From NCBI GenBank assembly GCA_033764875.1, contig JANRIO010000025.1, positions 15,416 to 79,415 of the forward strand: a DNA stretch of 64,000 nucleotides. Direction: 5' to 3'. Source of the stretch: AWTP1-13 sp033764875. Its GTDB lineage: Bacteria; Pseudomonadota; Alphaproteobacteria; Rhizobiales; Hyphomicrobiaceae. Positions 18,431 to 26,449 of this stretch are shown here, piece after piece. The position numbers and the translations under genes were made by a program. Positions within the stretch are counted from its first letter, which is position 1. Each line of letters starts with the position of its first letter. The notes beneath the pieces were generated by a model. It was not told the DNA's origin. It saw only the letters and a program-made list of their open reading frames with translations, and searched no databases.

Positions 18431-18450
18431 CCGGCGCGGTTTCGCGCCGG
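18431..18450 (+). other. Perfect hairpin after trpS
   Basis: CCGGCGCG-GTTT-CGCGCCGG is an 8-bp perfect stem 30 nt after the trpS stop. No T-run follows, so it is at most a weak or Rho-assisted terminator or an mRNA-stabilising structure before the usp gene. Confidence 0.4.
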
Positions 18451-18540
18451 GCGGGAACCTGTGGTATTGTTCTTGAACTGGGTTCATTCCGCTTGGGGCC
18501 GATCGCCCGAGCGTTGCAGCCAATGCCATGGGGAACCGTC

Positions 18541-19041
18541 ATGGGAAAGCGACGCCGCGTCTTCGAGCAAGGGCATGGCCGGAAGTTCCTCGTCATCGTG
18601 GACGAGTCACCCGAGGTCGAGAGCGCGCTGTTCTACGCCGCGGGCCGGGTGTTCCACACCGATGGCATGCTCGTCCTGATGTACGTCATCGAGCCGGAGA
18701 CGCAGTTCTGGGACAGCGTGCGACAGGCACATCTCGAGGAGCAGACGAACAAGGCGCGGGCGCTGTTCCGCCTGTTCAAGCGCAAGCTGTCGCAGGAGGG
18801 CTTCGACACGCTGCGCATCGAGGAGGTGATCCGCGAGGGCAAGATCGTCGACCAGATCCTGAAGCAGATCGACGAAGACGAGGACGTCGCCGTGCTGGTG
18901 CTGGGCGCGGCCAACGAGACCTCGGGGCCGGGGCCGCTGGTTGCCTCGCTCGCGGCCGGGTCGGCGGCCGGGAATTTCCCGATCCCGATCACGATCGTTC
19001 CCGGCAGCCTGGCCCTCGAGGACATCAAGGCCTTGGCATGA
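18541..19041 (+). CDS. Universal stress protein (UspA family)
   Basis: Cytosolic protein of 166 residues with the UspA alpha/beta fold: KFLVIVDESPEVESALFYAAG at the N-terminus, a central LMYVIEPETQFWDS strand, and a C-terminal VAVLVLGAANETSGPGPLVASLA. The last segment occupies the position of the GxxGxxGS nucleotide loop but is not a clear match, so ATP binding is uncertain. The frame opens at 18493, but ATG 18541 gives the family N-terminus. It sits between trpS and nfu in the order seen in other members of this order. Confidence 0.85.
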   Translation: MGKRRRVFEQGHGRKFLVIVDESPEVESALFYAAGRVFHTDGMLVLMYVIEPETQFWDSVRQAHLEEQTNKARALFRLFKRKLSQEGFDTLRIEEVIREGKIVDQILKQIDEDEDVAVLVLGAANETSGPGPLVASLAAGSAAGNFPIPITIVPGSLALEDIKALA

Positions 19042-19092
19042 CGGGCCGTTGCCCCCATGTGGCGGGCAGGGCCCGCCCGGCGGCAAAGGCTT

Positions 19093-19121
19093 TTGACCGA
19101 TGGCAGAGCCTCCCGTAGAAT
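19093..19121 (+). promoter_or_regulatory. Probable sigma-70-type promoter of the nfu gene
   Basis: TTGACC (19,093-19,098) and TAGAAT (19,116-19,121) are separated by exactly 17 bp and lie about 59 bp before the nfu ATG. Each hexamer matches the consensus at five of six positions. Confidence 0.6.
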
Positions 19122-19179
19122 GATTCCAAACTAGATCCGACCCAGATCGCCCGGAGCAGGCCAAGGAAGGCAGCCCCCC

Positions 19180-19740
19180 ATGTTCATCCAGACCGAGCCG
19201 ACGCCAAACCCCGCGACCCTCAAGTTCATCCCCGGCAAGGCCGTTCTCGGCGACGGCACCGCCGATTTCCGGGGCAAGGACGAGGCCGACGCCTCGCCGC
19301 TGGCCTTGCGCCTGTTCGACGTGGACGGCGTGCGCGGCGTGTTCCTCGGCTCCGATTTCATCTCGGTGACCAAGGCCGAGGAGGACGAGTGGCAGCACAT
19401 CAAGCCGGCCATCCTCGGCGCCATCATGGAGCACTACCTGTCGGGTGCGCCCGTGATGGCGGGAGGAGAGGCGGGCGAAGGCGCCGCCGAGGAGGACTAC
19501 GATCCGGCGGATGAGGAGACGGTCAAGACGATCAAGGAGCTGCTGGACACGCGCGTGCGGCCGGCGGTGGCCAACGACGGCGGCGACATCGTGTTCCACG
19601 GCTTCAAGGACGGGGTCGTGTTCCTGCACATGCGCGGAGCCTGCGCCGGCTGCCCGTCGTCGACGGCGACGCTGCGGCACGGCATCGAGAACCTGCTCAA
19701 GCACTTCTGCCCCGACGTGCAGGAAGTCCGGCCAGTGTGA
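19180..19740 (+). CDS. NfuA-type Fe-S cluster carrier
   Basis: Scaffold or carrier of 186 residues delivering Fe-S clusters to client enzymes, close to mitochondrial NFU1. The N-terminal Nfu_N domain starts MFIQTEPTPNPATLKFIPG. The C-terminal NifU-like domain (from about residue 115) has VRPAVANDGGDIVFHGF and the cluster-ligating CAGC motif (Cys155 and Cys158) in RGACAGCPSS. It has its own promoter at 19,093. The downstream MiaB in this window is a radical-SAM Fe-S enzyme and a plausible client, but that is inference. Confidence 0.93.
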   Translation: MFIQTEPTPNPATLKFIPGKAVLGDGTADFRGKDEADASPLALRLFDVDGVRGVFLGSDFISVTKAEEDEWQHIKPAILGAIMEHYLSGAPVMAGGEAGEGAAEEDYDPADEETVKTIKELLDTRVRPAVANDGGDIVFHGFKDGVVFLHMRGACAGCPSSTATLRHGIENLLKHFCPDVQEVRPV

Positions 19741-19812
19741 GCGGCGCGGCGCAAGCAAAGGTTGCGCTGAGACGGCAAATGCGTTGAAAGTGATCGCGCC
19801 CTGACCGCCCTG

Positions 19813-20427
19813 ATGCGGGAGGGAGCGCTCAACCGGAGGCGCGCGGTGGCTTCGAGGCTCGACGACCAGGCGCTGGCGCAGCTGCTGAGCACGGCGCGCA
19901 CGCACCGCTCCTGGAGCGCCGCCGAGGTGCCCGATACCCTGCTCGAGGAGCTGACGACCCTGATGCAGTGGGGGCCGACGGCGAACAACCTGCTGCCGGC
20001 GCGCCTCGTCTACGTGAAATCACCGGCCGCCAAGGAGCGCCTCAAGCCGCACCTGTCGCCCGGCAACGTCGACAAGGCGATGTCGGCGCCGGTGACCGCC
20101 GTGATCGGCCACGACCTGAGCTTCTTCGAGCACGTCCCCCCGGGCCAGCCGCCCGCCACGGGGTTCGTGGACAAGCCGGAGGCGGCGGCGACCTCGGCCC
20201 TGCGGAACGGCTCGCTGCAAGGCGCCTACCTGATGCTGGCTGCGCGCGCGCTCGGGCTCGACGTCGGGCCGATGTCGGGCTTCGACAACGCCGGCGTCGA
20301 TGCGGAGTTCTTCGCCGGGACGACCACGAGATCGAATTTCCTGTGCAACCTCGGCTATGGCGACGGCACGGGGCTCAGGCCGCGGGCCCGGCGCTTCGCC
20401 TTCGCCGACATCGCCCAAATCCTATGA
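19813..20427 (+). CDS. Nitroreductase-family protein, RutE/HadB-like
   Basis: FMN-dependent reductase of 204 residues in the RutE (malonic semialdehyde reductase) branch of the nitroreductase family. RTHRSWSAAEVP near residue 30 carries the FMN-phosphate-binding Arg residues. WGPTANNLLPARLVYV is the conserved flavin segment, and LGLDVGPMSGFDN with the C-terminal LCNLGYGDG are branch hallmarks. No other rut genes are nearby, so a role in uracil degradation is not supported by context. Its stop overlaps a possible tsaB start (ATGA). The true start is uncertain; the first 14 residues are not family-like. Confidence 0.8.
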   Translation: MREGALNRRRAVASRLDDQALAQLLSTARTHRSWSAAEVPDTLLEELTTLMQWGPTANNLLPARLVYVKSPAAKERLKPHLSPGNVDKAMSAPVTAVIGHDLSFFEHVPPGQPPATGFVDKPEAAATSALRNGSLQGAYLMLAARALGLDVGPMSGFDNAGVDAEFFAGTTTRSNFLCNLGYGDGTGLRPRARRFAFADIAQIL

Positions 20428-20438
20428 GGCCGGACCCC

Positions 20439-21110
20439 ATGCGCGTCGTGGCGCTCGATGCAAGCCTCAGCGCCGTGTCGGTGGCGGCCGGGACGCTTGC
20501 GGCGGACGGCGCGTGGACGCTTTTGGCCTGCGACCGCGCCCTGCGATCGGCGGGTCATGCCGAGACGCTGGTGGCGATGCTGGCATCGGTGGTGGCGCAG
20601 GCCGGCATGGAGCTGGCGGACACGGAGCGCGTCGTCGTCACGCATGGGCCGGGCGGCTTCACGGGCGTGCGCGCCGGCGTGGCGGCCGCGCGCGCGCTGG
20701 CACTGGCGACGGGGTGCGAGGCGGTCGGCATCTCCACCCTCGACGCGCTGGCCGCAGAGGCGCGCGTCAAGGGCGTCGGGGGCGCGCTCGCCGTCGCGGT
20801 CGATGCCCGGCGCGGGATGGTGTTCTTCGCGCGCTATGGGCAGGGCCAGTCCGAGGCGGAGCCGATGCTCGTTGCGATCGCGGAGGCGGCACGGCTTGCC
20901 GGGGGGGACTGTCTCGTCGGATCGGGGGCCGGCCTCGTCGCCGCGTGCAGCGGCGGAGCGGCGCTGCTGCCGGATCTCGCGCCCGATGCGCAAAGCCTTG
21001 CCCCGCTCGCACGCTCCCGACCCGCCGCGGCGAAGGTGCGGCCGCTCTACCTGCGCCCGCCGGACGCCAAGGCGCAGGCCTCCTTTGTGCTACCGAGGGC
21101 TCAGGCATGA
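20439..21110 (+). CDS. tsaB: tRNA threonylcarbamoyladenosine synthesis protein TsaB
   Basis: Inactive ASKHA-fold partner of TsaD, required for t6A37 formation in ANN-decoding tRNAs. The 223-residue product begins MRVVALDASLSAVSVA, the phosphate-1-like strand, and has THGPGGFTGVRAGVAAARALA, equivalent to the diagnostic GPGSFTG(L/V)R motif. The ATG at 20,439 gives the family N-terminus; an earlier in-frame ATG at 20,424 overlaps the previous stop. Its stop overlaps the rimI start (ATGA), so the two are coupled, as in many bacteria. Confidence 0.92.
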   Translation: MRVVALDASLSAVSVAAGTLAADGAWTLLACDRALRSAGHAETLVAMLASVVAQAGMELADTERVVVTHGPGGFTGVRAGVAAARALALATGCEAVGISTLDALAAEARVKGVGGALAVAVDARRGMVFFARYGQGQSEAEPMLVAIAEAARLAGGDCLVGSGAGLVAACSGGAALLPDLAPDAQSLAPLARSRPAAAKVRPLYLRPPDAKAQASFVLPRAQA

Positions 21111-21580
21111 GCGCCGTCGACTACCGCCGAACGAGCCTGCTGTGGGCTGCGCCCGAGCATGCCGCCGAGCTTGCCGGCATACACGCGCAGCTTTTTCCGC
21201 AGGGGTGGACGGCCGAGGCGTTCGAGAGGCTTCTCGCCCATCCCGGGTCGATCGCGCTGCTGGCGCGGGTCGGCACGCCGCCGCAGACGGTGGGCTTCGT
21301 GCTGGCCCAGATGGCGGCCGACGAGGCCGAGATCCTGACCCTTGGCGTGGGGGCCGAGCACCAGCGCCACGGCGTCGGGCAGAGGCTCGTCGAGGCCATC
21401 TGCCGGGCGGCGCGGAAATCCGAGGTGCGCCGGCTGTTCCTGGAGGTCGCCGAGGCGAACGCGGCGGCACGTGCCCTGTATCGCAAGCTCGGTTTCAAGG
21501 AGGTGGGCGAGCGCAAGGGCTACTACCAGCCGCCGGGCGGCCCGCCCGAGAACGCGACCGTGATGGCGCTCGATCTCTAG
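21107..21580 (+). CDS. rimI: Ribosomal protein N-acetyltransferase RimI-like (GNAT)
   Basis: GNAT acetyltransferase of 157 residues; in E. coli RimI acetylates the N-terminal Ala of ribosomal protein bS18. The acetyl-CoA-binding motif is EILTLGVGAEHQRHGVGQRL (V..QR.G.G..L), followed by FLEVAEANAAARALYRKLGF and a C-terminal GERKGYYQ. The start overlaps the tsaB stop by 4 bases. The tsaB-rimI-fur order is widely kept in this order of bacteria. Confidence 0.9.
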   Translation: MSAVDYRRTSLLWAAPEHAAELAGIHAQLFPQGWTAEAFERLLAHPGSIALLARVGTPPQTVGFVLAQMAADEAEILTLGVGAEHQRHGVGQRLVEAICRAARKSEVRRLFLEVAEANAAARALYRKLGFKEVGERKGYYQPPGGPPENATVMALDL

Positions 21581-21701
21581 GACGGGCGGGGCCACGGCCG
21601 GTTGCCCTTTTCGGGCCACCTCGGGTCACCTATAAGCGGATCGCACCGAGCCGGCGGCGCCGCAAACGACGGCCTCCGCGCCGATGCCAACGAGCCCAAG
21701 G

Positions 21702-22157
21702 ATGAACCCGCAGCCAAAGCCAGACACGCCAACCCACATCGAGCGGCTGTGCCTCGAGAAGGGCATGCGCATGACCGGGCAGCGCCGTACCATCGCGCGC
21801 GTCCTGTCGGAGGCCAAGGACCACCCGGACGTGGAGGAGGTCTACCGGCGCGCCAATGCCATCGACCGCCGCATCTCGCTGTCGACGGTCTACCGCACGC
21901 TCAAGCTGTTTGCCGTGCACGGCATTCTGGAGCGGCACGACTTCGGCGCCGGCCGCGGCCGCTACGAGGAGGTCAGCGGCAGCCACCACGATCACCTGAT
22001 CGACATCGAGACGGGGCGGGTCATCGAGTTCCACAACGAGGAGATCGAGCGCCTGCAGGAGCGGATCGCGCGCGAGCTCGGCTTCCGGCTGGTCGGGCAC
22101 AGGCTCGAGCTGCACGGCGTGCCGCTGAAGCGCGAGCGCAAGCCGCGGCCGGAGTAG
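21702..22157 (+). CDS. fur: Fur-family metalloregulator (Fur/Mur)
   Basis: DNA-binding metal sensor of 151 residues. The winged-helix part contains RMTGQRRTIARVL and ISLSTVYRTLKLFAVHGIL. The dimerisation half has SGSHHDHLIDIETGRVIEFHNEEIE, the His/Glu-rich metal-site segment, and ends LGFRLVGHRLELHGVPL. In Hyphomicrobiales the gene at this locus (after rimI, before miaB) usually responds to Mn (Mur) or Fe, and the sequence alone does not separate these. The ATG at 21,702 is chosen; another at 21,684 is in frame. A second family member, Zur, is at 55,855. Confidence 0.92.
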   Translation: MNPQPKPDTPTHIERLCLEKGMRMTGQRRTIARVLSEAKDHPDVEEVYRRANAIDRRISLSTVYRTLKLFAVHGILERHDFGAGRGRYEEVSGSHHDHLIDIETGRVIEFHNEEIERLQERIARELGFRLVGHRLELHGVPLKRERKPRPE

Positions 22158-22257
22158 CGCCCCGGCCGGACGGACGGGCGGCTTTACCCCGGCGGCGGGG
22201 GTGGGGTATTGCTGCGGGCGCCGGCGGGATGGCCCGTCAAACCCCTGAACGAGCGTC

Positions 22258-23604
22258 ATGAGCACGCCCAAGACCGTCTTCGTCAAAACCTACGGCTGCC
22301 AGATGAACGCCTACGATTCCGAGCGGATCTCGGAGTTGCTGGCGCCGGCAGGGTATGGGCCCGCGGGCAGCGCGGAGGACGCCGACCTGATCGTGCTCAA
22401 CACCTGCCACATCCGCGAGAAGGCCGCCGAGAAGGTCTACTCGGAGCTCGGCCGCCTGCGCGAGCTCAAGGCGGCACGGAAAGAGGCCGGCAAGGAGACG
22501 CTGGTCGCGGTGGCGGGCTGCGTCGCCCAGGCCGAGGGCGCGGAGATGCGCCGGCGCGCGCCCGTGGTCGATCTCGTGGTCGGGCCGCAGGCCTATCACC
22601 GGCTGGCCGACCTCGTGGCCAAGGCGCGCGGGGCGGGCGAGGACGTGGTCGCGACCGAGTTTCCCGTACGCGACAAGTTCCAGGCCCTGCCACCCCGCCG
22701 GGGCAAGCAGGGCGTTGCGGCCTTCCTGACGGTGCAGGAAGGCTGCGACAAGTTCTGCACGTTCTGCGTGGTGCCCTACACGCGCGGGGCGGAGTACTCG
22801 CGCCCCGTCGCCGATCTGGTGGCTGAGGCGCAGGCGCTGGCCGAGGGCGGGGCACGCGAGATCGCGCTGCTCGGGCAGAACGTGAACGCCTACCACGGGA
22901 AGGGACCGGACGGGGCTCCCTGGAGCCTTGCCCGCCTGCTTGCCCGGCTTGCCGAGGTGCCGGGCGTCGAGCGGCTGCGCTACACGACCAGCCACCCGCA
23001 CGACATGGACGCCGATCTCGTCGCCGCGCATCGCGACAACGGCAAGCTGATGCCGTTCCTGCACCTGCCCGTGCAGTCTGGGTCGGACCGGGTGCTGGCG
23101 GGCATGAACCGCAAGCATACGGCGCAGCACTACCTGGGGCTCGTCGCGCGCATCCGGGAGGCCAGGCCCGACATCGCGCTGTCGACCGACCTGATCGTCG
23201 GCTTTCCGGGGGAGACGGAGGCGGACTTCGAGGCCACGTATCGGCTGGCCGAGGCCGTAGGCTTTGCCCAGACCTATTCGTTCAAGTTCAGCGCAAGGCC
23301 CGGAACTCCTGCCGCCTCAATGGCTTCGCAGGTGCCGGAGGAGGTCAAGTCGGCGCGCCTGGCGCGGCTGCAAAGGCTGCTGCATGATCAGCAAACAGCG
23401 TTCAACAAAGCCTGCATGGGACGCGTGCTGCCGGTGCTGTTCGAGCGCCAGGGGCGGCATCCGGGCCAGCTGGTGGGCCGCTCCCCCTACCTGCAGGCGG
23501 TGCATGCCGAGGCTTCGGCTTCACTGATCGGTCACACGGTTGATGTTGAAATTGTCGGCCAAGGGACCAATAGTCTGGCGGGAGCCGTCGTCGCGACGCC
23601 CTGA
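22258..23604 (+). CDS. miaB: tRNA-2-methylthio-N6-dimethylallyladenosine synthase MiaB
   Basis: Radical-SAM methylthiotransferase of 448 residues acting on i6A37 of tRNAs. It has the three N-terminal Cys of the auxiliary cluster (Cys14 in TYGCQMN, Cys50 in LNTCHIR, Cys88 in VAGCVAQ). The radical-SAM motif CDKFCTFC (Cys163, 167, 170) is intact, then LLGQNVNAYHGKG and LPVQSGSDRVL. A TRAM domain closes the protein (LVGRSPYLQAVHAE). It begins about 100 bp after fur. Two Fe-S clusters are needed, so the upstream Nfu protein may supply it. Confidence 0.97.
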   Translation: MSTPKTVFVKTYGCQMNAYDSERISELLAPAGYGPAGSAEDADLIVLNTCHIREKAAEKVYSELGRLRELKAARKEAGKETLVAVAGCVAQAEGAEMRRRAPVVDLVVGPQAYHRLADLVAKARGAGEDVVATEFPVRDKFQALPPRRGKQGVAAFLTVQEGCDKFCTFCVVPYTRGAEYSRPVADLVAEAQALAEGGAREIALLGQNVNAYHGKGPDGAPWSLARLLARLAEVPGVERLRYTTSHPHDMDADLVAAHRDNGKLMPFLHLPVQSGSDRVLAGMNRKHTAQHYLGLVARIREARPDIALSTDLIVGFPGETEADFEATYRLAEAVGFAQTYSFKFSARPGTPAASMASQVPEEVKSARLARLQRLLHDQQTAFNKACMGRVLPVLFERQGRHPGQLVGRSPYLQAVHAEASASLIGHTVDVEIVGQGTNSLAGAVVATP

Positions 23605-23697
23605 GCTGCCGGTCCGGCAGGCGGAGCGGGCACGATGTGCTAGGATCAACTGGTCGATTCCGTGGGGTCTTTACTGTCCTTTGGAGGATGAGCCGAC

Positions 23698-24729
23698 TTG
23701 AATGGCATTCGCGGGCCGGCGGCAACAGGCCTTGGAAAGCAGCGGTCGGAGCAGGCACGCCTCGTCGTGCCTTTCGAAGACAACCGGCATCTCACCCGAT
23801 TGCTCGGTGAGTTCGACGGGCATCTGGCCCTGATCGAGGAGCGGCTCGGCATCGAGGCGCAGGCGCACGGCAACGTCGTGACACTGACGGGCTCGCAAGC
23901 GGCGTGCGAGACGGCGCGGGCCGTGCTCGAGAAGCTCTACGCCCGCGCCCGCAAGGGGGAGGATATCACCTCGGGCGATGTGGACGGCCTGCTGCGCCAC
24001 GCCAGCGAGGACACGGCGGCGGCCGAAGGCCTTGCCCAGATCCGCACGCGCCGCAAGACGATCACGGCGCGCACGCCCACGCAAGGCAGCTACATCCAGG
24101 CGCTGGAGAAGGTCGATCTGGTGTTCGGCCTGGGCCCGGCAGGCACCGGCAAGACCTACCTTGCCGTCGCGTTCGCGGCGCAGTGCCTGGAGCGTGGCCT
24201 GGTCGAGCGCATCATCCTGTCGCGGCCGGCCGTGGAGGCGGGCGAGCGCCTGGGCTTCCTGCCGGGCGACATGAAGGACAAGGTCGATCCCTACCTGCGG
24301 CCCCTGTACGACGCCCTCTACGACGTGCTGCCGCCGGCGAAGGTGGAGCGCGACCTCGCCACCGGCGTGATCGAGATCGCGCCGCTCGCCTTCATGCGCG
24401 GGCGGACGCTGGCGCACGCCTTCGTCATTCTCGACGAGGCGCAGAACACCTCCAGCATGCAGATGAAGATGTTCCTCACCCGCATCGGCGAGGGCTCGAA
24501 GATGGCGATCACCGGCGATCCGAGCCAGATCGACCTGCCGCGCGGCATGGTCTCGGGGCTCGAGGAGGCGGTCGCCCTGCTGCAGGGGGTGAAGGGCATC
24601 GAGACGGTGCGCTTCCAGGCGCGCGACGTGGTGCGGCGCGATCTCGTCGCGCGCATCGTCGAAGCCTACGACCGCGCCGGCAGGGGCGAGGCCGAGCGCG
24701 GTTCGCCCGCGGGGGCGCAGAAGCCATGA
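23698..24729 (+). CDS. ybeZ: PhoH-like ATPase (YbeZ)
   Basis: Cytosolic P-loop ATPase of 343 residues, RNA-related, that works with the endoribonuclease YbeY. The N-terminal part (about 25-85) resembles a KH-like region; Walker A is GPAGTGKT at 146-153, Walker B is AFVILDEAQN, and the sensor region is MAITGDPSQIDLP. The only start that fits is a TTG at 23,698, placed 10 nt after a GGAGG. The ATG embedded in that ribosome site is in another frame. The stop overlaps ybeY (ATGA), consistent with joint function. Confidence 0.95.
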   Translation: MNGIRGPAATGLGKQRSEQARLVVPFEDNRHLTRLLGEFDGHLALIEERLGIEAQAHGNVVTLTGSQAACETARAVLEKLYARARKGEDITSGDVDGLLRHASEDTAAAEGLAQIRTRRKTITARTPTQGSYIQALEKVDLVFGLGPAGTGKTYLAVAFAAQCLERGLVERIILSRPAVEAGERLGFLPGDMKDKVDPYLRPLYDALYDVLPPAKVERDLATGVIEIAPLAFMRGRTLAHAFVILDEAQNTSSMQMKMFLTRIGEGSKMAITGDPSQIDLPRGMVSGLEEAVALLQGVKGIETVRFQARDVVRRDLVARIVEAYDRAGRGEAERGSPAGAQKP

Positions 24730-25304
24730 GCCCGGACCGACCACGAGGCGAGCCGGCTCAGGCCGCAGCCGAGGCGGGCGTTGCCGAGGATCCGGAGCCA
24801 CCCTCTCGGCGCGACAGCCCCGCAGGGCTCGTGCTCGATGTCCTGGAGGAGGCCGGCGACTGGTCGCGGGTGCCCGGCCGCGAGGCCGAAATCCGCGCGG
24901 CGGCGGCCGCCCTGTGCCGGCACCCGGAGGCGAAAGCGGGCGCCGGGCGCGCGGCGACGATCGTCCTCACCGACGACGCCAGCGTGCGCAAGCTCAACGG
25001 TGCCTATCGCGGCAAGGACCAGGCGACCAACGTGCTGTCATTCCCGTTCGAGGCGCCGCCGGGCACGGGCGACGAGACCGCGCGCGACTACCTGGGCGAC
25101 GTCGTGCTCGCCGCCGAGACCGTGCTGCGCGAGGCGGACGAGATGGGCGTTCCTCCCGGGCACCACCTGCAGCATCTCGTCATCCACGGCCTTCTCCACC
25201 TGCTGGGCTTCGACCACGTCGAGGACGGGGAGGCGGAGGCGATGGAGGCGATCGAGACCGAGGTGCTGAAGGGCATCGGCATCGCCGATCCCTATGCCGC
25301 GTGA
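24726..25304 (+). CDS. ybeY: Endoribonuclease YbeY
   Basis: Zinc-dependent endoribonuclease of 192 residues involved in 16S rRNA 3'-end maturation and 70S quality control. The catalytic and zinc motif H-x3-H-x5-H is HGLLHLLGFDH (His154, His158, His164), preceded by GAYRGKDQATNVLSFPF and the DYLGDVVLA strand. The start overlaps the ybeZ stop by 4 bases, and the corC frame begins 11 bases before its own stop. The first 30 residues are a variable extension. Confidence 0.95.
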   Translation: MSPDRPRGEPAQAAAEAGVAEDPEPPSRRDSPAGLVLDVLEEAGDWSRVPGREAEIRAAAAALCRHPEAKAGAGRAATIVLTDDASVRKLNGAYRGKDQATNVLSFPFEAPPGTGDETARDYLGDVVLAAETVLREADEMGVPPGHHLQHLVIHGLLHLLGFDHVEDGEAEAMEAIETEVLKGIGIADPYAA

Positions 25305-26436
25305 GATCGATGACAACGAGGAGGCCGCGCCGGACCGGCGCCATGGCGCGAGTATGAAGATGAGTGCGAAATCCGAACCCGGCGACCGGGGGGCCGGGCC
25401 GCAACCGACACCCGAAGCGCCGCCGCAAGGCGAGACGAACCTCGGATGGCTGGCGGCGCTGCGCGCGCGTCTGGGGCTGCCCGGCGCACCGACGCTCAGG
25501 GCGACGCTCGAGGACGCGCTGCGCCGGTCGGGCGACGGCCAGGCGTTCTCGACGGAGGAGCGCGAGATGCTGCTGCGCATCCTGCGCTTTGGAGCCCTGC
25601 GCGTCGTCGACGTCATGGTGCCGCGCGCCGACATCATCGCCGTGGACGAGAACGAGCCGGTGCACGAGCTGCTGCGCACGCTCGATGCCGCCGGGGTGTC
25701 GCGGGTGCCGCTGTTCCGCGAGACGCTCGATGATCCGCGCGGCATGGTGCACGTCAAGGACCTGGTGCGCTGGATGATGGCGGCGGCGCTCAACCGGCCG
25801 GCCATCGAGGGCTACCAGGCGCCGCTCACGGCGCGGCCGGGGGCGACCGACCGGCCGACACCGCCGGCCGCCAGCGAAGCGGGGCGGGCAACGCCCGACC
25901 TCGCCCGCATCGATCTTGCCAAGCCGATCGCGGCGACGAAGCTGAAGCGGCCGGTGCTCTACGTGCCGCCCTCGATGCCCGCCGCCAACCTGCTGATCCG
26001 GATGCAGACGAGCCATATCCACATGGCGCTGGTGGTCGACGAGTACGGCGGCACGGACGGGCTCGTCACCATCGAGGACCTGGTCGAGCAGATCGTCGGC
26101 GACATCGCGGACGAGCACGACGAGGCGGAGGACGCCTACATCGCGGCGGACGCCAAGCAGGGCCTGGTCACGGCGGCGCGGACGCCGGTGAAGGAGCTCG
26201 AGGAGCACCTGGGCGTCACGCTGCTGACCCCGGAGGAGGCGGAGGACATCGACACGCTCGGCGGGCTGGTGTTCTCGATCGTCGGCCGGGTGCCGGCGCG
26301 CGGCGAGCTCATCCGGCACCCTTCGGGGGTGGAGTTCGAGGTGCTCGACGCGGACCCGCGGCGGATCAAGAAGCTTAGGGTGCACCTGCCACGCGCCGCC
26401 ACGGCCCACGTCGCGCCCGGCGTCAAGGGCGATTGA
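25294..26436 (+). CDS. corC: CorC/HlyC-family CBS-pair protein
   Basis: Protein of 380 residues with a CBS pair followed by a CorC_HlyC domain. The first CBS motif follows ALRVVDVMVPRADIIAVD; the second includes PVLYVPPSMPAANLLIRMQ and HMALVVDEYGGTDGLVTIEDLVEQIVGDI. The C-terminal transporter-associated domain ends with FEVLDADPRRIKKLRV. Lacking the membrane DUF21 part, it is a soluble regulator, linked in enterobacteria to Mg/Co efflux. It overlaps ybeY by 11 bases; an internal ATG at 25,354 could be the real start. The roughly 60-residue linker between the two CBS motifs (about 170-215) is longer than in E. coli CorC. Confidence 0.9.
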   Translation: MPREIDDNEEAAPDRRHGASMKMSAKSEPGDRGAGPQPTPEAPPQGETNLGWLAALRARLGLPGAPTLRATLEDALRRSGDGQAFSTEEREMLLRILRFGALRVVDVMVPRADIIAVDENEPVHELLRTLDAAGVSRVPLFRETLDDPRGMVHVKDLVRWMMAAALNRPAIEGYQAPLTARPGATDRPTPPAASEAGRATPDLARIDLAKPIAATKLKRPVLYVPPSMPAANLLIRMQTSHIHMALVVDEYGGTDGLVTIEDLVEQIVGDIADEHDEAEDAYIAADAKQGLVTAARTPVKELEEHLGVTLLTPEEAEDIDTLGGLVFSIVGRVPARGELIRHPSGVEFEVLDADPRRIKKLRVHLPRAATAHVAPGVKGD

Positions 26437-26449
26437 GCGGACGGCACGG